This document shows, in pieces, positions 23,840-37,107 of a stretch of 64,000 nt of DNA. Origin of the DNA: Zanthoxylum bungeanum (Eukaryota > Streptophyta > Magnoliopsida > Sapindales > Rutaceae). Position 1 is the stretch's first letter. The number at the start of each line of letters is the position of its first letter. The notes under the pieces were generated by a model. The model had not been told where the DNA came from, searched no databases, and saw nothing but the letters and a program-made list of their open reading frames with translations. Location of the stretch: positions 124,001-188,000 of the forward strand of contig SKCR01018431.1 in the NCBI GenBank assembly GCA_019454045.1, read 5' to 3'. The position numbers and the translations under genes were made by a program.

Positions 23840-25963
23840 TGTTAGGGTTGGTGCTCAGAGCGCCAATCCGGACCGTATTTATGTATGATTCATGAATACG
23901 AACATCTTTTTTTTTCTATAATATTACTTATTTATGGTTGCACCTATTGTTTTCATATACTTATTCGATCTGATTACGATTAGATTGAAACTAAATGTGG
24001 TTTAGTGATATGTATATATTAGACAAAGGCATGATAATATAAAATGCAGTACACAGTTACAAAGGTAGTTTGTAATTGACATTGGGAAGTGTCACTGCTA
24101 AATATATATTAACAAATGCTGTTCCTGGTCAAGATTCACTAACACGGGTCGGTTAGTCAAATCTGTTGAGACCAGTACATGTCGTATATCGAGACTTGGT
24201 CCGATGGTTTATCCCAATGAACCATGAGTCTAGGGAGACTCATATAGACGTGTAGGTGTTTATAATGGATAAACACTGAACGACTCACCGAAGATTCTTA
24301 ATGGATGGTACACCAACGTCAATAAGAATCTTCTCGGGTTGAGTAGCATAGTGGTCCTTCGACTTGAGTCACCACTGTGGATGTATGAGACATCTTACAC
24401 ACTTAGATGGCAGTCACGTCACCGATCTATTTAGATCAGACCTTCGCCTGTTCGTTGGGTTTGGACCGATCCTCATGATATCCTGTGTGTTTCAAGATAA
24501 TATCTGTCAGTTCTGTGTACAGAGCATAGGTAGTCCATATGTGATTAGCAGTCTGTTAAATCTGTGGCCACAATATATTTCGGAAGTAAGTTCCAAATGT
24601 TATTTAGAGATTGCTAATAGATACGTCGACGGGATAATACCTATAGAGATTTGATGTTTACATCTATATCTCTAGTGTTATCCGGATACCTGTGACGGAG
24701 GGATTATACGTATGCAATGACCTTGACCTGTATGATTCAGCTAGTTTATCCGTGGTCGTCATAATTTACTAAGTTAAAATTGAAAATATCCTTATCCTTT
24801 TTTCTTACCAAATTTCAGCCAAGACCTTAAATAAATAAATAAATATAAGTGTTATATTTTTAAGTTGCTTTTGTTGACTTGTTGAATTTTCATTAAAGTT
24901 GTAATGATCAAATTGCAAGTTGATTAAAGTAAGCTTTAAATGAAACAAAAATTAAATATCTAGATATTTTCCTTCACCACATTCGGCCAAGGGCATTTGT
25001 GCGAGGTATATATATATATTTTTCATCTCTTAGGGTTAAGACAAGTTCATTAGATACCAAATAAACATAAAAGAAGTTGAGAGAAAAGCTTGAAGGCTAA
25101 AGGAAAAAGCTTGGAAATCTTTGAGTTTTGTAAGTTTTCTTTAAAGTTTTCAACATGAAAAATATTTCTAAAATGCTTAGCATCATTTGTGTTGCTTTGG
25201 TGTTATCTCTCTTCTTATAGTTTGTGTTTATTTTGGTTGTGAACTTTGATGAAAGATTGGTGCATGTAAGTAAGCTTGAAATGGTTTCAAAGCTTTACTT
25301 TTGATTTTTGGAAAATAAATTTGCCATTCTAGAGTTGGTAAGCCACTCCTTGGTGACCTAGAATTGTTCTAGAGTTGTTTCAAAGTGGTGAGGCTAGATT
25401 TTTGAAGTATTGAATGGATTAAAGTGTTGGATTTTTTAAATTTGGTGAAATTGGACAATTTGATGAAATTGAAAAATTAGGGTTCATAACCCACTCCAAA
25501 TTTGGGGATTTTCATATATGTGATGTATTATGGTATTAATATGATGCATGTAAAATTTTAGGTTGATTGGATTTGATCTTGGCATGCTTTGAACTAAATG
25601 GACCAAATTGTAATTAATTGAAAATTTTGGGTGGCTCACGGCATTAGACTAAAAATTGGGGATTTGTGTAAAATCTAATTTTGATGCATTAGATGTGTTG
25701 AAAAACATTTTACAAATGATTTAGAATCATCCAAAATTATATTTGATAATTTTTGGGCTAAAATAATCAATTTACAAAGTTTTGTGGCAATTCGGTAATT
25801 ACTAAGAAATTTGATCTCTTGTGTAATTTTTCAGAATTTGATAATTGGATAATTAAATAAATAAGTTTATTTAATTGATCCAAGAAAAAATTTTGAAATC
25901 GGAAAATTTTGATTTTCCACTATTCCGCTGCGTTACCGATATTCCCCCTTGAAACCCCCTACA
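23840..25963 (+). repeat. 5' LTR of element B
   Basis: 2124 bp, TGTTAGGG to CCCCTACA. It is shorter than its partner because about 460 bp are missing at about 24772: TTTACT joins directly to AAGTTAAAATTG, while the 3' LTR has the intervening block at about 31098-31570. Confidence 0.9.
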
Positions 25964-25966
25964 AAT

Positions 25967-25977
25967 TGGTATCAGAG
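25967..25977 (+). promoter_or_regulatory. primer binding site of element B
   Basis: TGGTATCAGAG three bases after the LTR end, the standard plant initiator-Met tRNA primer site. It fixes the plus orientation. Confidence 0.9.
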
Positions 25978-28900
25978 AGAGTCTGATCCTGGACACCCTG
26001 ATATGATTAGCCCTTTAAAATATAATGTATGTTCTTTTCTTTACTTGATACATGCATGCTTTCTTTTAATTTGATTAAATTTAAAGTGTATGACACTTTA
26101 TGGAATATCCCCGCTTAATAAGGTTTTAAAGTTACTGGTATTTGGAATACTTGTTTCTTGGTCCGTCTTGTCAATACAGTTTATAAATATTTTTCCGTGA
26201 CTACATCCGAGACCATGCCTCTGCTGTGAGGGTTTAGCCGATAGAGATTTATTTATACCGGATGTATATAAGATACTAGATAAATTCAAGCGAAAGCGGA
26301 ATCCTGAACGTGCCCTAGCTGTCAGGGTTACGCAAGTAACTTGAGTTTATCATTGATGAGTTTAACCTTGGTACGTCTCTTTGTGGGCCAGCCTTAGCAG
26401 CGGCAACGAGAAACGACCAGGACCGGAACCTCGGAGTCACTATTGAGTGACAAATGAGTTGTCTACCTGTGAATATACGTAGGCGAGACTGTGCCTCTGC
26501 TGTGAGTCGAAATATATTCATGGGCTCCACTTCCCATTATGGAATTCGATTTAATTATTGAATTCTCATTTTTCCGTTGGGGATTATGGTACTAAGTAAA
26601 ATAGTGGGAGGCACTGCTAAGTTTAAAATATTCCATAACTTAGGCAGTGTGTATTATTATGGAAATTTCCGCTTGTTTGTTTCCTTATTCTATTGTTTAT
26701 ATAGAATTGAACTTTTATTTACTGCACACATATTTTGATATGTTATCTGACTTGACTCTTAGTTGCAGTTATTCTAGAATTGGTTCTAGATACTATTAGA
26801 CTAGGATATTATTAGATTGGTCTAAACCATCGGAAACTGTTGTTCCGATTTTCTTGAAAAATCAAGATGGTTAATGACTTAGTTTCTAAGTCATGATAGA
26901 TAATCTAGATAGATATCCCTTTTAGGATATAATACTTTGGAGATAATAGTTTCTTATGCAGTAAGAATTGACTTGAATTAGCTCATTTCTCAAGATTCTT
27001 GACTGGCATTAAGAAAGCCCCATTAGGTATTTGTTTATCTAGTAATGACATTTCTTAGCTTTAATGACCTTTAGAGGCAATGTGTCTGACACAATTTGTT
27101 AATCAATTATTTGCAATTGTTGTGAATAGTTGAATGCAAATAAAGCTAAAGAAAGGAGATGCGTATAGTTGTGTATAAAAAATATTGATTTTAACAATAC
27201 TACAACTATAGGTATTGGATACCAGATCTCCCGTCTAGTTATTTAAAATATTAGTTAACGATTGTTTTGATATTTGATATCAGAACTTGCGACTATTTGA
27301 TAGTTACTTGTTCTTTATAAACAATTGTTATATATTTTAAATATAACTAGTAGTGTCATTGACGTGGAGATAAACATTAAGAAAAAATATTCAGTAAAGT
27401 AAATAATTTAGAAAGGTGCTTTATGAGATTTTATCACTTAAGCATTGGATGCTTATTCTGTATGGTAAAAGATGGTTTGATATGAGATCACACCACATAT
27501 CCTTATCCATTTAATGAATATTGTATTCATGAAGGTGATTAAAATCTCGTTTAACCAATGATTTGTCATTGGACCACTGAATTTATTAAACTGATACATT
27601 AGATGTATGTAGTTTAATGCATTGTAATTGCTTAAGGTAGTTTTCTTTACTTCGTAACTTAGTTTATGAATTTTCATAACTTAGTTACGTGTTTATGAAA
27701 GAACACATATTGAGCGTCTTGAAATGATCAAGTACTTTCAATCTGTTCTGATGAAATATAGGTTGAACATTTTTGACTTGTTCAAATATATTCAATCTGA
27801 AATTTTATGAGAACTCTATCATTAAAATTCATTACAAGTCTTTGAACTGTTCAAAGATCTTTGATACGTTCAAACATATGAATTTAAAGCAATTAGTTCT
27901 AAGGTTATTCAGTGAAAATGATTCATATTCAATATTATTTTTCCATGATTCCATCTTGATGGAATTGAGTAGTGAGAGCAGTCAATCTTATATGATTTGA
28001 TTCGTTTGAAATTGAATGTTACCGAATTAGTTTTAATACTCTTGGGGATATGCTCCAGTAATACTAGTTCATCTTTTTAATTTACGTTCCATTAATTTCT
28101 ACAGTTACATATATGATATGTATAGATTGAAAATCTGAATCTTGAAAAGTTTGAGATTTGAATCTTTCTTTTATATAATAGTTATATAATGGAAATTACT
28201 TACACCTCGGAGGTATAAGTAAAAGTTTATCGTTTATTATGTTTAATATAATATTGTATTCTATTTAATAGAATATCTTTCCTACGATCCTAAGTAATAA
28301 AATTGTTTTATTACTTGGTATGTAACATCAGATGTTAATTACTGTAGAAAAGACTTGACTTATTGAAGTCAAATGTGAGAATGATAAATTATAAATGGAA
28401 CTGCGTAATTAATAAGATGAAACAACCCTTATACATCTTCCATACAAGACCAATAGGATAACAAAATCATTTACGAGTATTTGATACTTAATGATTCTGT
28501 TGTTTTCTTACCGAAGCAAATTATCCTATAACTTATAATGGAAGCGATATTTGATATCGATTCTGGAAGTTCATCATTGAACCATAGATCTAAGATTGTT
28601 CGTAGCTTACTACGATCAAGTTTTGAACTTGATTAAGCTTTCATTATGAATTAGTTCATGATTTGTGCTAATTGTTTGCGCAGCGAAAGCAATGTTAGCT
28701 TATTAAAGGTTTGACCTTTATAGTATGATAGTGAGAAAAGTTATACTCAGCAATCTATTGTAGATTCCGAGAAAACTTATCTCTAGTCACACTAATTGAA
28801 CAATTAGAGATATATTGGTTAATTTTGATATTAAACTGTACATTTTAACTAAAAAATGCAAAGTGGCGTTTTTGAATGACTTATTCAGATAAGAGATCAG

Positions 28901-30154
28901 TTGTGATTTCTTTGTTTGTAGAGTTCATTCTGAAATGGCCCTAGAGTTTGTGTTCTGTTGAGATCGCAGTTTAGTGTGCTAGCTTATAGAGCCTATTGTA
29001 GACTCGGATAAGTCTTCCGAAAATCCGTGTTCTCTATTTTTGACATCAGTCAGATTGTCTGATCTTGTCAAAATATAGAGGATACATATGTGATTGAAGG
29101 GTTAGTGGGAGCGTACAAATTACTTTCTAGTGTTATATATCCTAACGACATTGTTATTATTATTGTAAGAATGAGATGTTTGTGAGGTAAAATGTTTACC
29201 TAAGTCTTCTTTACTACATGAAAGTAGTGGGAGTAGTCTCTGTTATATTTGATATAAAGTTTTATATAAGATATAAAACTAAGATATATACAACTAAGAG
29301 ACTTGTGAGATACTCATATTATTCGTGCATTAGATATGATCTAATAAAAGACACAACAAGGCTATCTGTATGACAGTTAGTATAACTGTTTGACAGTTAA
29401 TGTGTGTCTTGTATATAGTATTCATCTTTCGTAAATGATGATTCCTTTTTCGAAAGAGATATTGATTAGAATGTCTAATCAATCTTATGTATCATATGAT
29501 GATGACATAATGAATACTTTATTATGTGCGATTAAAGATATCGATTTAATCGTAATTGTTACGAGTTATTTTGATATCCTATAGACCATATGATAGATCT
29601 TGAAACATGTTCTTTGTGATCTTTGAGATATTAAGAATGAGTTTCTAATTCATGGAGAATACAGTCTGCAACCATTAGGGTCATATTAGTTTTGAGACTA
29701 ATTATGACGTTAGACAGGCTACGTCATAAAGAGTCACAAAATATTCAGTGGGAGTGTCACGAAGGATTCTACTATTTAGTGGAATTAGATGCAACTTATG
29801 AAGTATTGACTTATGAAGTTGCATAGTGACCTTATAAATTAGAAGTTTTATATTGGTGTTGTGCTTGCGGTTGTCCGCATAGTATTTTGGATTTGATCCC
29901 TGAATACTTGGACAACTCAGTAGCTGTAGCACAATACTGATGTAATGTCTGATTCATATTAATATATAATTTAGATTATACAAAATATGAAAGATGCTGG
30001 CTATGGGAAACGATGGAATTTTTCTGACAAACTCAATATGTTATAGCGGACCTACTTCTTGTTGCCTACCTCTTAAGTGCTAGGTGAGCTTTTGAGAGCC
30101 ATGATTATATGATACACATTGAGATGTATATATAATACCGTGGATTGGCACAAG
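25978..30154 (+). other. interior of element B, non-coding
   Basis: About 4.2 kb with only short chance frames on both strands (for example 26098-26289, 27453-27677, 29702-29932), none with a retroelement domain. It is conserved with the interior of element A along most of its length, including ACCATGCCTCTGCTGTGAG-type phrases near the 5' end and TAGTGGGAGTAGTC near 29228. Confidence 0.75.
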
Positions 30155-30170
30155 AGCAAGTGGGAGAAAT
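30155..30170 (+). promoter_or_regulatory. polypurine tract of element B
   Basis: AGCAAGTGGGAGAAAT directly before the 3' LTR at 30171. It is identical to the tract of element A. Confidence 0.85.
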
Positions 30171-32756
30171 TGTTGGGGTTGGTGCTCAGAGCGCCAATCC
30201 GGACAGTATTTATGTATGATTCATGAATACGAACATCCCATTTTTCCATAATATTACTTATTTATGGTTGCACCTCTTGTTTTTATATACGTATTCGATC
30301 TGATTACGATTAGATTGAAACTAAATATGGGTTATTGATATGTATATATTAGACAAAGGCCTGATAATATAAAATGCAGTACAAAATTACAAAGGTAGTT
30401 TGTAATTGACATTGGGAAGTGTCATTGCTAAATATATATTATCAAATACTATTCCTGGTCAAGATTCACTAACACGGGTCGGTTAGTCAAATCTGTTGAG
30501 ACCAGTACATGTCGTATATCGAGACTTGATTCGATGGTTTATCCCAATGAACCATGAGTCTAGGGAGACTCGTATAGACATGTAGGTGTTTATAATGGAT
30601 AAACACTGAACGACTCACCGAAGATTTTTAATAGATAGTACACCAACGTCAATAAGAATCTTCTTGGGTTGAGTAGCATAGTGGTCCTTCGACTTGAGAT
30701 ACCACTGTGGATGAATGAGACATCCTCCACACTTAGATGACAGTCACGTCAATGATCTATTTAGATCAGACCTCCGCCTGTTCGTTGGGTGTGGACAAAT
30801 CCTCAGGATATCCTGTGTGTGTCAAGATAGGATCCGTCAGTTCTGTGTACAGAGCATAGATAGTCCATATGTGATTAGCAGTCTGTTAAATCTGTGGCCA
30901 CAATATACTTTGGAAGTAAGTTCCGAATGTTATTTAGAGATTGCTAATAGATACGTCGATGGGATAATACCTATAAAGATTTGACGTTTACATCTATATC
31001 TCTGGTGTTATCCGGATACCTGTGACAGAGGGATTATACGTATGCAATGTCCTTGACCTGTATGATTCAGCTAGTTTATCCGTGGTCGTCATAATTTACT
31101 GGTGGGTAAATTATGGACACGAAATTAGATTTAATTGTGAAATATACTCACTAATGAAATATACTCGTAGAGCACTAGGGCAACTTTTATGAATAATTGT
31201 GATTATTTATAAATCGTTTAAACGTTAAACGAAAAATACATGCGAACGATCATTTCCTAATTAATGTGTATTTGTATTTAATATATGATATTATTAAATA
31301 CACATTAATAAATTATCAAATTAAGGTATTTGACATATATCATTAATATATGTATTTGAGATATTTAAAGTAAATATAATACATATATTTGAGATATTTG
31401 TATTTAATTAATTAATTAATTATTCAATTGTTAAATGATTAATATAATTAAAATATAAATATCTCACCAAATGATAAAGTTAGGAAATGATTATAAGTGT
31501 ATATTTTTGACTTATACATTAAAGGAAAAGGTTGTCAAAATGGTTTTGACTACTTGGATATTTGTTTTAATAAGTTAAAATTGAAAATATCCTTATCATT
31601 TTTTCTTACCAAATTTCGGCCAAGACCTTAAATAAATATAAGTGTTATATTTTTAAGTTTCTTTTGTTGACTTGTTGAATTTTCATTAAAGTTGTAATGA
31701 TCAAATTGCAAGTTGATTAAAGTAAGCTTTAAATGAAACAAAAATTAAATATCTAGATATTTTCCTTCACCAAATTCGGCCAAGGGAATTTGTGTGAGGC
31801 ATATATTATTTTGTTTCATCTTTTAGGGTTAAGACAAGTTCATTAGATACCAAATAAACATAAAAGAAGTTGAGAGAAAAGCTTGAAGGCTAAAGGAAAA
31901 AGCTTGGAAATCTTTGAGTTTTGTAAGTTTTTCTTTAAAGTTTTCAACATGAAAAATATTTCTAACATGCTTAGCATCATTTGTGTTGCTTTGGTGTTAT
32001 CTCTCTTCTTATAGTTTGTGTTTATTTTGGTTGTGAACTTTGATGAAAGATTGATGCATGTAAGTAAGCTTGAAATGGTTTCAAAGCTTTACTTTTGATT
32101 TTTGGAAATCAAGTTGCCATTCTAGAGTTGGTAAACCACTCCTTGGTGACCTAGAATTGTTCTAGAGTGTTTCAAAGTGGTGAGGCTAGATTGGTGAAGT
32201 ATTGAATGGATTAAAGTGTTGGATTTTGTAAATTTGGTGAAATTGGACAATTTGATGAAATTGAAAAATTAGGGTTCATAACCCACTCCAAATTTGGGGC
32301 TTTTCATATATGAGATGTATTATGATATGAATATGATGCATGTAAAATTTTAGGTTGATTGGATTTGATCTTGGCATGATTTGAACTAAAAGGGACCAAA
32401 TTGTAATTAATTGAAAATTTTGGGTGGCTCATGGTATTAGACTAAAAATTGGGGATTTGTGTGAAGTCTGATTTTGATGCATTAGATGTGTTGAAAAATA
32501 ATTTAAAAATGATTTAGAATCATCCAAAAATATATTTGATAATTTTTGGGCTAAAATAATCAATTTACAAAGTTTTGGGGCAATTCGATAATTACCAAGA
32601 AATTTGATCTCTTGTGTAATTTTTCAGAATTTGATAATTGGATAATTAAATAAATAAGTTTATTTAATTGATCCAAGAATAAATTTTGAAATCAGAAAAT
32701 TTTGATTTTCCACTATTCCGCTGCGTTATCGATATTCCCCCTTAAAACCCCATACA
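30171..32756 (+). repeat. 3' LTR of element B
   Basis: 2586 bp, TGTTGGGG to CCATACA. It keeps the block of about 460 bp lost from the 5' LTR. The 89-codon frame at 30715-30984 recurs in the other LTR and in element A but has no recognisable domain, so I treat it as non-coding. Confidence 0.9.
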
Positions 32757-32761
32757 ATTAC

Positions 32762-33143
32762 AATTAAAGAACCTGAAGTTCTAACCCCAATCAATTAGAC
32801 TTTAGATTAAAACTTATAGTTTTAAATCTACCATAAAACCTGAAGTACTTAATCTATAATAGCATATTTATGAACTTGAAGTTCTAAATATTAGTCTTAT
32901 CAATCAAAAATTGAAGTTATGAAATATAATTCCCTTCTAGGACCAGATGTTCTAAATAATAATGTAAGATTGGAACTTGAAGTTTTAGGTTAACGAATTA
33001 TTTTTCAAGAGAACCTAAAATTCCAAATATGTGTATATAATTTTTGGTTCATACATATTTATGTGATGTTTTAATTTTTCTATTATATTTTATTTTCTAT
33101 TGTATATTTATTATTTTGAATTATATTATATTATATATATATA
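32762..33143. repeat. degenerate ~35-bp array, part 2
   Basis: Cores at about 32769, 32808, 32836, 32872, 32907, 32940, 32973 and 33011, with spacing of 28-39 bp. The clearest are GAACCTGAAGTTCTAA (32769) and GAACTTGAAGTTCTAA (32872). From about 33030 the DNA becomes AT-rich and ends in a TA run where a solo LTR inserted. Confidence 0.75.
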
Positions 33144-34495
33144 TGATAAGCGGTAAATATATTAGTACTTACCGCCCATCTAGCTTGATATTTTGTAAGT
33201 TATCTCGAGCCTTATTAGCGTTTTGATGTATTTTGGTTTTGTTTTACAGATAAAAATAGTAACGAGACTCAATGGAATCAACTTGGGATGAAAACATCAA
33301 AATATGGAACAAACAGGGGCAAAATTAGAATTAACTATCGTGTCGCGACTCCGGATTACTCGTCGAGACGTGCCAAAAAATAAAACTGAGGCAGAATATG
33401 CTGAAAGATGAGTGTCGCGATGCTATACCCCTCGCGTCATGATATTCACTTCTTAGGCACGCGCGTCGCGACGCTGTAACTTTCACGTCGCGACGCGCCC
33501 ACATTTTCCAGGCTGTTCAATAAGTGTACTCAAGAAAGAACCACAACCCCTATATAAGAGAGCTCATTCCAAGACTTAGAGAGAAGTTTTAGAGAGAGTC
33601 TCAAACCCTATTTTCATAGCTTCCAAGGTGATCTTTGAAAGAGAGCAAGACACATCAAGCAAAACATAGCATCAGAATTCAATATTAATGAAGAGGAATG
33701 TCATCGTCTTCAATAGAGTTTATTATTTCCTTCTATTTTATTATGTTTTGTTTAACTTTGATTATTTATTCAGTAATCTCATCTATGTGTTGTAACTAGA
33801 TATACAATCTAGGGTTGTGATGAACCTCAGAATTTATGAGATTATAAATCTAGTTTTCTTATATTTTGTGTGATATTTTGGCTTGTTTATTGAATCTTGA
33901 TCTTAATGCTTCTTGTTGCTTGATCACCACTATGATTGATGTGGTGAACTTAGATGAACTTGACAAAGAGAATTTAGGTTTAGCCTTAGATTAAATAGCA
34001 CACGATCTCATCCTAGGGATTTCCTTACTGGATATAAATATACTAGTCCGGCGAGTGTAGCCATATTTGGAACTTATTCTTAATGAATTTGGGATTAATT
34101 AATTGACATAGAAATATAGTTGATTAGTGTATTTTGAATATTTACACATGACCATCAAAAGAGGCGTGTGGATATCTTAGTTTTCCAAGTTAATGAGCCA
34201 ATATATTACACGAGTACAGGAAAACCAATTCATCTTTAGAATAATTCTGGGCGGATTCACAACTCTGGATGTTTTCTCTTCATTGATTAATTTTGGAATC
34301 TATCATAATTTTTTTTTTCTTGCTGTAGTTATAATCAAACTCCAAACTCCAATCATATTCTGATTTCAATTAGATTCTCATAGGTAGTTAGTTTCAACAA
34401 TTAGTAACATAGGATATAAGTCCTCATGGGATCGATAACGTTTTATACTACTTGAGTGATACGTGAGCTTGATTAACGTGTGAAAATCGTGATCA
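33144..34495 (+). mobile_element. solo LTR, TGATAAG family
   Basis: 1352 bp from TGATAAGCGG to CGTGATCA, flanked by ATATA (33139-33143 and 34496-34500). The duplication lies in AT-rich DNA, so it is weaker evidence alone. The layout is LTR-like: a TATA box at 33551, a CGTCGCGACG-rich block before it, and GTCCTCATGGGATCGATAAC near the end, which resembles gypsy Tat/Athila-type LTR ends. No internal sequence is attached. Confidence 0.7.
33551..33557 (+). promoter_or_regulatory. TATA box of TGATAAG solo LTR
   Basis: TATATAA in CCCCTATATAAGAGAGC, downstream of the GC-rich block and followed by a purine-rich leader. Confidence 0.5.
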
Positions 34496-34500
34496 ATATA

Positions 34501-35240
34501 TATATTATTATTGCTGCCAAAAGTTAGCAATAATAAAGAGTTAATCAGACCTGAAGTTCAAATTAGCCTTTACTATCAGAAACTATAATTTTGAACTATA
34601 ATTTATAAATAAAACATGATGTTCTCATAGAACACGAAAATAAGTTTCTTAACATTCCCAGTAGTGAATGTTAATTCTCATTAAGTATATATATGATAGA
34701 AAAAGGAATAAGGTTCTGGTATATAGAATCTTACCAAGTGGAACTAAACTATACATCGAAAATGCTTCATACTCAACCCTATCCAATAGAAATATGTTGA
34801 ATTTAAAGATATTCGCCGAAATGGTTATCATATTAAGGCACAAGTATATAGTTACTATTGGAAATTACAAATAAATTAGAATATGCAGTTCTTAGTTGTA
34901 ACTTTCAGAACCAAAAGTTCTAAATCTATCATTTTCATATATGAACCTGAAGTTCGGAAAATTAATCATATAAATTAGAACTGAAAGTTCTACGATAATT
35001 TTTAAATCTAAACCTGAAATTTGGAGTTATGAATTCTAAAAGAGAATTCGAAATATCAGGGAACAAAATAGAACTTGAAGTTCTAAAACACAACTTTAAA
35101 TATTTAGAACCTAAAGTTCTAAGCTTACAATATCATATATATGAACATGGAGTTCTATACGTGAATATGAAATTTTATTCTGGATGTCTTATTATATCAT
35201 TTTATTTCATGGGGTATAGATATTGAAGTATGAATTCAAG
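34501..35240. repeat. degenerate ~35-bp array, part 3
   Basis: Cores at about 34548, 34879, 34908, 34943, 34978, 35011, 35071, 35107 and 35143. The last three are exactly 36 bp apart. The stretch 34600-34870 is less regular. Open frames across the array (34668-34874, 35029-35226) show no domain. Confidence 0.75.
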
Positions 35241-35935
35241 CTATGTGCATTAAATATACCATTAAGGAAAATAAATATCCCTGAATGATGAATATTTTCC
35301 TCAGCCATATTTTGGAAGAGAGCTTGAAGCTTTGTCTACTATAGTAAAACATAGTTGGTCTACTATCAACTTTATCTAACATTACTTCACAGCTGAAATT
35401 GTGAGTTGAAAAGTTTTTTTATTAGAAATACAATATTTACTCATCCCTGAAATGAAGATAATTACATATCATAATGAATATGTAAATGTAAAAGAATGAC
35501 ATGATTAATTTCCTGACAATAGTCACGAATCCCCATGATAATAAAATGATAAAATGGATATAATCAGTAGATAAAAAATATTAGAATGGCTAAAGATTTA
35601 GCAGATCTTATTCACCTTAATGTGTCGAATCTCTTTGAAACTAAAGAGAGAAAATTAGATGTCAATTAATATTTTATGTTTTTATACTGTGTATTTTGTT
35701 TATGTTTGACTTTTAGATATTAATATTGCTTGAAACAAAACTATATATGGTCTTACTAACTAAACTGAAGAATCTTGTTAGCAATTGGAACTTATAACAT
35801 ATTATCTTTTACGTATTTCCAATTGATGAGACAATTTTCGTCTCTTTAAAAGAAAGAAATCTTCTTGAAGTAAGCCACACACTTTCTTATAATTTATTTG
35901 CTATGATTCATTTAGTGCGAATGATAGTTCATTTG
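35241..35935 (+). other. unassigned AT-rich stretch before copia C3
   Basis: No coding domain recognised. It may be the decayed upstream part of copia C3, because the recognisable C3 frame begins just after it on the same strand. Confidence 0.3.
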
Positions 35936-36701
35936 CAGTAAATTGCAAATCAATTACGTGATATATTTTTACAAACATCAAAAGTAACCAAGTCACATAT
36001 ACTAGTTATTAATACACTAACTCGGGTGATTGTTCATGTTGAACAATCTAGTGTAAAAGCAACTAATAGATTATCTGTTACATGTCAGAAGCGTTCAAAA
36101 GCTATTGTTCCCTGAAAGAGGAAAATAAGAGATCATGATCTTATTACAAATAATGCTCGACCTATAGATACACCCACATTCTCAGAATCAATAGTTCCAG
36201 AAGAAATAGTGATCCCTGAAGAAACCCAAGTCCCTGAAGAGACATAAGTCCTAAAAGAGATAAAAGCTTATAAAGAGAAAAATTGTACAAATTATATTTA
36301 TACAAAAGAGATGTGAGATCGTAATAAATTAGTCATCAAAAATATATTTGCGTTCATAGTAGCTACTGAAATTACAAATGATTTTGATCCTCAAACTGTC
36401 GATGAATATAGACAAATACATGATTGGTTTCAATGGAAAGAAGCAATTCAAGCAGAATTGATTTCTTTAACCAAACATCAAGCATTTGGGCATGTACACC
36501 AAACACCTGAAGATGTCAAATATATTGGATATACATGTGTATTCATAAATAAACGTAATAAACATATGAGATAATTACATATAAAGCGCGCGAGATGTTT
36601 TCTGTAGAGACCTAATATTAAATATAAAGATATTCTCATGTGATGAATACTATTACGTTTCAACTTTTAATAAGTTTGGCAGCCTCTAAAAGACTTGATA
36701 T
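35936..36701 (+). pseudogene. copia C3 integrase-RT hinge and RT start (fragment)
   Basis: Heavily decayed copia pol fragment. The hinge is rich in Pro and Glu (IVPEEIVIPEETQVPEET), then a recognisable pattern of copia RT: DWFQWKEAIQAELISL, GYTCVFINKRNK, and finally LISLAASKRLDI. Several stops and frame changes break it. The RT stops at 36701, where LTR D begins with TGTAGGG. GATAT at 36697-36701 is the candidate target duplication. The remainder of RT and RNase H is not in the window. Confidence 0.75.
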
Positions 36702-36853
36702 TGTAGGGAACGCTTTCCCTCGTGCAGTGGAAGCAGCTTAGTGCACCCGTGATCGACCTCAAAATTTTTTCTATTCTTCTCATCTTAATCCAGAATTTTT
36801 CCGCCCAAAAAATCAGATCCCTAACAGCCCCGTATTTTATTCACTGCCGAATC
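36702..36853 (-). mobile_element. LTR D, left part
   Basis: It starts TGTAGGGAACGC exactly where the C3 RT breaks. A CAGTGGAAGCAGC stretch near the end is the reverse of the CCGCTGC-type sequence common before LTR 3' ends, so the LTR is read on the minus strand. It is interrupted at 36853/36854 by copia C2 (GAATC duplication) and continues at 56868. Confidence 0.6.
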
Positions 36854-37107
36854 TGTTAAAGAACAATCAACGAATGCAATAAATTTTATTGAAACAGAAA
36901 CTTGCAAATAAAATACAAACCAAAAACAGTAACTTACAAAGCAAGTAATCAAAATCAACAACAGAAACTTACAGTGCAAATAAACAAAATCAAAAAACAG
37001 CAAACTGAATTTATAGATTGAAGCTAGCAGATAATGCTATGTCCTATAGCAGAAATTCACCCATACTATTGTGCTTGTGGTTTGTTGAGCATCGGCCACA
37101 AGGATTC
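36854..37107 (-). repeat. 3' LTR of copia C2, left part
   Basis: Matches 56104-56360 closely. It is interrupted after GATTC (37103-37107) by the TGTTGGA-family element and resumes at 46848 with AACAATCTGAAGACC, as in the intact LTR near 56360. Confidence 0.9.

Larger units (their letters stand above)
23840..32756 (+). mobile_element. element B: non-coding LTR retrotransposon
   Basis: It starts TGTTAGGG and ends CCCATACA, with a perfect 5-bp target duplication ATTAC (23835-23839 and 32757-32761). LTRs lie at 23840-25963 and 30171-32756, with a canonical primer site and polypurine tract between. The 4.2-kb interior has no frame over about 76 codons and no gag or pol motif. Interior and LTRs match element A in opposite orientation. 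The intact termini show it was mobilised, so its enzymes presumably came from another element. Confidence 0.9.

Noticed and set aside
30715..30984. 89-codon frame conserved at 24364-24654 and partly in element A
   Set aside because: It lies in LTR sequence and is open on different strands and phases between copies, so shared DNA explains it.
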